This document shows positions 6,708-10,367 of a stretch of DNA of 10,367 nt, one piece after another (the first letter of the stretch is position 1; every line of letters begins with the position of its first letter). The notes beneath the pieces were generated by a model. That model was not told the DNA's origin. It searched no databases and saw nothing but the letters and a program-made list of their open reading frames with translations. Made by a program: the position numbers and the translations under genes. The stretch is from Desulfobacterales bacterium (GTDB lineage Bacteria > Desulfobacterota > Desulfobacteria > Desulfobacterales > UBA11574): NCBI GenBank assembly GCA_012974475.1, contig JAAXQD010000158.1:1-10367 (forward strand), in the 5' to 3' direction.

Positions 6708-6735
6708 TGTCATGCCCGCGGAGGCGGGCATCCAG
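6708..6735 (+). repeat. 28-nt hairpin repeat, left copy
   Basis: The repeat begins TGTC and ends CCAG. Its core ATGCCCGC / GGAG / GCGGGCAT forms an 8-bp stem with a 4-base loop. It matches the reverse complement of 7043-7070 at 26 of 28 positions. Both differences fall in one base pair of the stem. An open-frame extension of the nuclease gene through this repeat (residues MPAEAGIQ) is probably not translated. Confidence 0.88.
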
Positions 6736-6747
6736 AAATGGGCTGTT

Positions 6748-7038
6748 ATGGATAAACATTTTTATGTTTATATATTGGCAAGCAAGCGTAATGGCACATT
6801 ATACACTGGGGTGACTTCCAATTTAGCACAAAGAGTGTGGCAGCATAAGCATAGTCTGATAGAAGGTTTTACAAAGAAATATAATGTAACATTGCTGTTT
6901 TATTATGAAGTCCACGGAAATGCCGAAAGCGCAATAACTAGAGAAAAACGAATTAAAAAATGGAGAAGATCATGGAAATTGAAATTAATAGAAGGTAAAA
7001 ATCCTCAATGGAAGGATTTGTTTAAAGAAATTTGTTAG
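6748..7038 (+). CDS. Small GIY-YIG domain endonuclease (COG2827/UPF0213-like)
   Basis: With the start at 6748 the protein has 96 residues and consists of a GIY-YIG nuclease domain only. Visible motifs are YVYIL near the N terminus (the GIY part), LYTGVTSNL (the YIG part), RVWQHK with the conserved arginine, GFTKKYNV, and AITREKRIKKW with the probable catalytic glutamate. NPQWKDL closes the domain. These match the stand-alone GIY-YIG family often annotated as a putative endonuclease. An ATG at 6712 in the same frame lies in the flanking hairpin repeat, and the extra twelve residues are repeat translation, so I prefer 6748. Neither start has a clear ribosome site. Codons are A/T-rich compared with the neighbours, consistent with transfer. 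Its role in the cell is not established; flanking inverted repeats suggest it may act on or spread with them. Confidence 0.88.
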   Translation: MDKHFYVYILASKRNGTLYTGVTSNLAQRVWQHKHSLIEGFTKKYNVTLLFYYEVHGNAESAITREKRIKKWRRSWKLKLIEGKNPQWKDLFKEIC

Positions 7039-7042
7039 TATA

Positions 7043-7070
7043 CTGGATTCCCGCCTCCGCGGGAATGACA
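7043..7070 (-). repeat. 28-nt hairpin repeat, right (inverted) copy
   Basis: Read on the minus strand it begins TGTC and ends CCAG, with core ATTCCCGC / GGAG / GCGGGAAT. Relative to the left copy, a G-C pair of the stem is replaced by T-A, so pairing is kept. It starts four bases after the nuclease stop codon. No T-run follows, so it is not a standard terminator for the rightward transcript. Confidence 0.88.
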
Positions 7071-7110
7071 ATTCTCATAATCTTTATCCGTCTACGATTA
7101 GGATTCTATT

Positions 7111-8349
7111 TTGAGATTAACGCCCAAAAAACATCAACACTTCTTTTTCTCACTTCATAAATGCTCGTTTATCCTTTTTTGTCTATTATTTCTTATTTTA
7201 TGGACTGAAATAAGTTTCGCCGCTACCATTAAAATCGGCGCAATCAACCCCCTTTCCGGAAAGCTGGCAAAACAGGGTATGGAAATCCATCAAGGCGTTG
7301 AAGTGGCCATCGCAGAGGCCAATGAGGCCGGCGGTGTCGGCGGAAAGCAGCTGAAACTCATATCACGGGATGACCAGAGCCAGCCGGATGTCGCCATCTC
7401 CAGGGCTGAAGAATTATGTGGATGGGAAAAAGTGCGGGCCCTAACCGGCGGTTACGTCGATTCCCTGGTGGGCCCGATCGCTGCAGTCGCCAAAAAATAT
7501 CGGATTCCCTATGTGGCCAGTGCGAGTCTGCAAAAAGAACTTGTACAGCACGAAAATCCTTACTTTTTTAGAGTTTCCAGGCTTCAAGGTTTTGTCGAGC
7601 CGCTCTGTGGAATTCTCACCGAACGCTTTAAACCCCAACGACTGGCCATCCTGCATTCCGCCACACCCGGTTCCACCGAACTGGCCCGAGATCTCGAAAA
7701 TTGTCTTAAGGCGCATGGCATTAAAATACGATTGATTGAAAAATTCCGTCCGGGCACCCCTGATTTCACGCCACTCATCGGCAAATTGGCCGGAATGAAT
7801 ATCGATGTGATCGTTTCCGGCGGCTTTACGCCCGATCATATCCTTATGATACGCCAACTTAAAGAGAACAGGGTGTCGCCCAAAGCATACATCGGCCCTT
7901 TCGGTATTGCGTATGAAAATTTCATGCAAACGATGGGGGAAGATGCTGATTACCTCTACAGCACCTGTGCCTGGAATCCCGGCATCACCGAACCGGGTAG
8001 CGAAGCAACTTCCAGATATTTTGTTAAGAAGTTTCACCAAATGTTCAAACGGGAACCGAACACCACAAACATGCACGGATATACATCTGCCAAGGCCCTT
8101 ATTGCCGCAATGCAGGCGGTGGTGAGTAATGGCCAGACGCTTTCGGGCGATAATATCCGTCTGGCGTTGACCCGACTCGACCTGACGATGCCGATGGAGC
8201 ATCTTATTTTTGATCAAAATGGAGATCCCCTCCATTATCGCCACGTGGTTGTCCAGATCCAAAAAGGCAGACTCGTGGTTGTCTATCCCTCGGATCGAGC
8301 TTTCGGAGAGCCTCTTTTTCCAATGCCTTCATGGGAGCAGAGAAACTAG
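7111..8349 (+). CDS. Periplasmic substrate-binding protein, LivK-type ABC transporter
   Basis: A 412-residue type I periplasmic binding protein that would deliver a solute to the permeases encoded next. The N terminus is a signal peptide: basic/polar residues to about 17, a hydrophobic core CSFILFCLLFLILW (18-31), and a probable cleavage after SFA (35-37). There is no lipobox cysteine, so it should be soluble in the periplasm. The mature part opens ATIKIGAINPLSGKLAKQG, followed by GVEVAIAEANEAGGVGGKQLKL, DDQSQPDVAISRAEEL and ENPYFFRV, all typical of the LivK/Peripla_BP_6 family. The start is TTG at 7111 with AGGA 7 bases upstream; no in-frame ATG lies early enough to keep the signal peptide. 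Members of this family bind branched-chain amino acids, amides or aromatic and other organic acids, so the ligand is open. The neighbouring CoA enzymes make an organic acid plausible. I see no convincing promoter directly upstream. Confidence 0.9.
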   Translation: MRLTPKKHQHFFFSLHKCSFILFCLLFLILWTEISFAATIKIGAINPLSGKLAKQGMEIHQGVEVAIAEANEAGGVGGKQLKLISRDDQSQPDVAISRAEELCGWEKVRALTGGYVDSLVGPIAAVAKKYRIPYVASASLQKELVQHENPYFFRVSRLQGFVEPLCGILTERFKPQRLAILHSATPGSTELARDLENCLKAHGIKIRLIEKFRPGTPDFTPLIGKLAGMNIDVIVSGGFTPDHILMIRQLKENRVSPKAYIGPFGIAYENFMQTMGEDADYLYSTCAWNPGITEPGSEATSRYFVKKFHQMFKREPNTTNMHGYTSAKALIAAMQAVVSNGQTLSGDNIRLALTRLDLTMPMEHLIFDQNGDPLHYRHVVVQIQKGRLVVVYPSDRAFGEPLFPMPSWEQRN

Positions 8350-8352
8350 CTC

Positions 8353-9210
8353 ATGTGGACCACAGCCATTGTTTCCGGAATTTCTCTGGGTTCCTTTTAT
8401 ATCCTCATTGCCCTGGGATTTGCCCTGATTTTCGGGGTAACTCGAAATTTTAATCTGGCCCATGGTGAGCTGGTGGTGTTCGCCGGATATGTGTCTTATT
8501 GGCTCTGGAAAGTATGGGCGTGGCCTTTTGTGTTAACGTTTCCGGTGGCCATTCTGGCAACACTTTTGATCTGTCTGGGTCTGCAGCGCCTATTTGCCCG
8601 CCTCTGTGAGCCGCTGGAACTGAATTCCATCGTACTTAGTTTCGGTATGGCCATCCTGATTCAGAACACCATGCTCGTTTGGTTTTCAGGCGATTACCGA
8701 CTTATTCGAATTCCGACATTGAGCCAGGGGCTGCGCTTGCCCGGCTTTTATTTGAGTTATGGCCAGCTTACCCTTCTTTTTCTGTCCCTTACTGTGATCG
8801 CCATACTGTACATCCTCATGTACCGAACGTATCTGGGGAAGGCGCTGAGGGCCACCATTCAGGATAAGGAAGCGGCAGCTCAGGCCGGAATCAATGTAGC
8901 GGTAATGGGTACACTCGCTTTCTGCCTGGGTGCTGTCCTCATCGGTCTGGCAGGACCGCTTTACGGCAGTATCCACTATCTCTATCCATCCGCCGGACAC
9001 GAAGTCACTCTGCTTGCCGTTACCATTACAGTTTTTGCGGGCGTCGGCCGCTTGGGCGGAATTATCCTTGCCGGTTGGATTCTTGGACTGGCAGAATCCT
9101 TTGCCGTAATACTCTGCGGAGCGAGCTGGCGGGAGATGGTTGCTGCTGTTTTGTTGCTCACTTTACTGGCATTTAAACCGCGCGGCATTCTCGGAAAAGG
9201 AGAACCATAA
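8353..9210 (+). CDS. livH: LivH-type ABC transporter permease
   Basis: Integral inner-membrane permease of 285 residues, the usual length for LivH. About eight hydrophobic segments are visible, roughly 8-28, 35-52, 58-79, 92-110, 137-157, 183-206, 217-240 and 260-274. Family motifs are SLGSFYILIALGFALIFGV (11-29), NLAHGELVVFAGYVSYW (34-50), the ATPase-contact loop ALRATIQDKEAAAQAGIN (164-181) and GVGRLGGIILAGWILGLAES (230-249). It forms the membrane channel with the LivM-type subunit and receives solute from the binding protein. The ATG lies three bases after the binding-protein stop, indicating co-transcription and probable translational coupling; the nearest GGAG is 15 bases away. The gene symbol marks the family, not leucine specificity. 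Confidence 0.92.
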   Translation: MWTTAIVSGISLGSFYILIALGFALIFGVTRNFNLAHGELVVFAGYVSYWLWKVWAWPFVLTFPVAILATLLICLGLQRLFARLCEPLELNSIVLSFGMAILIQNTMLVWFSGDYRLIRIPTLSQGLRLPGFYLSYGQLTLLFLSLTVIAILYILMYRTYLGKALRATIQDKEAAAQAGINVAVMGTLAFCLGAVLIGLAGPLYGSIHYLYPSAGHEVTLLAVTITVFAGVGRLGGIILAGWILGLAESFAVILCGASWREMVAAVLLLTLLAFKPRGILGKGEP

Positions 9211-9279
9211 AAAAATGACAGAATGAACTGGAATTTCAGGATATTTTTTACCCTATTTTTCTGATGAGAATGGGTCAAA

Positions 9280-10281
9280 ATGGGAATTTACACGATCCGG
9301 TCAAAAAACACAAAATTAAAAACCAGGGGATTAAAACTCCACAGCGTCGGTTTCGTGACGGGCCTTGTGCTCTTGATAATGCTGCCGGCGCTGGTTCAGT
9401 CTAATAATTATATCCTCCAGGTCTTTACCCATGCTCTGCTCCTGGGCAATCTGGCCCTTGCCTGGAACATTCTGGGTGTCAGCGGTTCGATTTCCCTGGG
9501 ACATGCTGCTTTTTTTGGCGCAGGCGCCTATTGTTCGGCGCTGCTCAGTCTTGAATATGGACTTTCTTCCTGGCTCACTATCCCTTTGGGCGGATTGCTG
9601 GCCACAGGTCTTGGCCTGATTATGGCTCTGATCTGCCTGCGTCTGAGAGGTGCTTATTTTGCCCTGGCAACCCTGGCTTTTGTAGAGATTCCAAGGGTGA
9701 TAACAGACAACTGGGATGGACTGACCCATGGATCTCTCGGCCTGGTCGGTGTGCCCGGTCTACCCTCTTTGAACCTTGGGACATGGTCCGTGGATTTCAG
9801 TTCCAGTATTATGGCATCCTATTATTTTGTGTTTGCCTATTTCCTTGTGTTACTGGGTCTGGTGAGGTTTTTGTTTACCTCCAATCTCGGTCTGGCATTT
9901 CAGGCCATCCGTGAGGAGGAGATCGCTGCTGAAGCTGTCGGTATCCCTGCGAACAGATATCGCTTGTTATCCTTACTTCTCAGTGCATATTTTACCGGTG
10001 TCAGTGGCGCATGTTACGCTCACCTGGTCCGCTATATCGAGCCCGGACTCGTCTATGGTCTTCATTTTTCAGCCATACCCATGATCTTTGCAATTTGTGG
10101 TGGACGTTTTACAATTATAGGACCTGCCATGGCGGCACTGATCATTTATCCTCTGGATCAATTTGTTTTTCATCCCCTGCTCCCTGCGGGTCACGAGTTC
10201 CTTTACGGTGTTGTGTTAATCCTGACGGTACTTTTTTTGCCGGCCGGATTCTGGGGTAGTTTAAGGAAGATGATCTCGTAA
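9280..10281 (+). CDS. livM: LivM-type ABC transporter permease
   Basis: Second inner-membrane permease of the transporter, 333 residues. It has a basic N-terminal tail (to about 20) and some nine hydrophobic segments. LivM marks are NLALAWNILGVSGSISLGHA (57-76), FFGAGAYCSALL (78-89), RLRGAYFALATLAFVEI (121-137), the ATPase-contact loop AIREEEIAAEAVGI (209-222) and GGRFTIIGPAMAALI (274-288). The start at 9280 is chosen because it gives the usual N terminus; a nearby ATG at 9264 is in another frame. It lies 69 bases after the LivH-type gene, a wider gap than usual for this operon type, and that gap holds nothing recognisable. The LivG and LivF ATPase genes usually follow, but the 86 bases remaining do not begin one. 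They may lie beyond the edge or be supplied from elsewhere. Confidence 0.92.
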   Translation: MGIYTIRSKNTKLKTRGLKLHSVGFVTGLVLLIMLPALVQSNNYILQVFTHALLLGNLALAWNILGVSGSISLGHAAFFGAGAYCSALLSLEYGLSSWLTIPLGGLLATGLGLIMALICLRLRGAYFALATLAFVEIPRVITDNWDGLTHGSLGLVGVPGLPSLNLGTWSVDFSSSIMASYYFVFAYFLVLLGLVRFLFTSNLGLAFQAIREEEIAAEAVGIPANRYRLLSLLLSAYFTGVSGACYAHLVRYIEPGLVYGLHFSAIPMIFAICGGRFTIIGPAMAALIIYPLDQFVFHPLLPAGHEFLYGVVLILTVLFLPAGFWGSLRKMIS

Positions 10282-10367
10282 AAAGTCATGAATTCAACTA
10301 TAGATGGCTAAGTAAAAAGGTTCATATACAAGGCGTAGTATTTTTTCAGGAACGAGGCCATACATGT
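10282..10367. other. Non-coding tail after the livM-like gene, possible dispersed-repeat fragment
   Basis: No gene start is visible in these last 86 bases. The block GTAAAAAG occurs at the stop codon of the permease gene (around 10278) and again near 10312, each followed by a TCAT-containing stretch, so there is a short imperfect direct repeat. A 15-base segment (10291-10305) is the exact reverse complement of 3038-3052. This could be the edge of a dispersed repeat, but the window ends before its extent can be seen. Confidence 0.35.

Larger units (their letters stand above)
6708..7070. mobile_element. Putative repeat-bounded GIY-YIG module (363 bp)
   Basis: A single small nuclease gene is enclosed by inverted copies of a 28-nt hairpin repeat, with little else inside: the second repeat begins four bases after the stop codon. 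The enclosed sequence is visibly richer in A/T than the neighbouring genes. This arrangement recalls REP/RAYT-type elements in which a small nuclease gene sits among palindromic repeats, but here the enzyme is of the GIY-YIG family. No target-site duplication was recognised at the borders. Calling it mobile is an inference. Confidence 0.5.

Noticed and set aside
6712..6747. N-terminal extension of the GIY-YIG protein from an upstream ATG
   Set aside because: The extra codons are the flanking hairpin repeat read as protein. Family members begin close to the YVYIL motif, so the start at 6748 is preferred.
7043..7070. The right hairpin repeat as an intrinsic terminator of the nuclease gene
   Set aside because: The stem is suitable but no T-run follows on the plus strand, and an inverted copy sits upstream of the gene, so it is better explained as a repeat.
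7441..8262. A 273-codon open frame on the minus strand
   Set aside because: It is antisense to the substrate-binding protein, without recognisable features or a ribosome site.

Overview
The window carries genes for CoA-dependent catabolism of an organic acid and for solute uptake. It looks like part of the chromosome of an anaerobic bacterium. A sulfate-reducing or related Desulfobacterota (former Deltaproteobacteria) is my best guess, because a two-subunit family III CoA-transferase of the arylsuccinate type, an acyl/aryl-CoA ligase and a branched-chain-type ABC transporter often occur together there. The taxon is an inference; no rRNA, tRNA or marker gene is present to confirm it.

Layout. 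Positions 1-2704 (minus strand) hold two tandem CaiB/BaiF (family III) CoA-transferase genes. The first to be transcribed is complete (1220-2704). The second starts inside its stop codon and runs off the left edge. Positions 2705-3769 are a 1,065-base AT-rich divergent intergenic region with no convincing gene. It is rich in regulatory-looking structure: a perfect 24-bp palindrome, three copies of the 13-bp palindrome TGAAT-N3-ATTCA, a TTGACA-based candidate promoter facing left, and a good sigma-70-type promoter facing right. Positions 3770-5416 (plus strand) encode an AMP-forming acyl/aryl-CoA ligase closed by a strong intrinsic terminator. Positions 5672-6634 encode an MBL-fold hydrolase with its own promoter. 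Positions 6708-7070 are a 363-bp module: a small GIY-YIG nuclease gene enclosed by inverted 28-nt hairpin repeats whose two copies differ by a compensatory base-pair change. Positions 7111-10281 encode a periplasmic substrate-binding protein and the two membrane permeases of a LivKHM-type ABC transporter. The ATPase genes are not in the window.

How the genes may work together (inference): the transporter would import a carboxylic acid. The ligase and/or the two-subunit CoA-transferase would convert acids to CoA thioesters for beta-oxidation-like degradation. The ligase gene and the transferase operon diverge from one control region and could share a regulator that binds the triplet palindromes. 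The MBL protein and the GIY-YIG module have no evident role in that pathway. The GIY-YIG module looks like an inserted, repeat-associated element.

The points most worth a second look are the triplet operator-like sites, the covarying hairpin termini of the GIY-YIG module, the long 24-bp palindrome in the transferase leader, and the unusual paired CoA-transferase with a 494-residue subunit. I found no CRISPR array, RNA gene or recognisable transposase.
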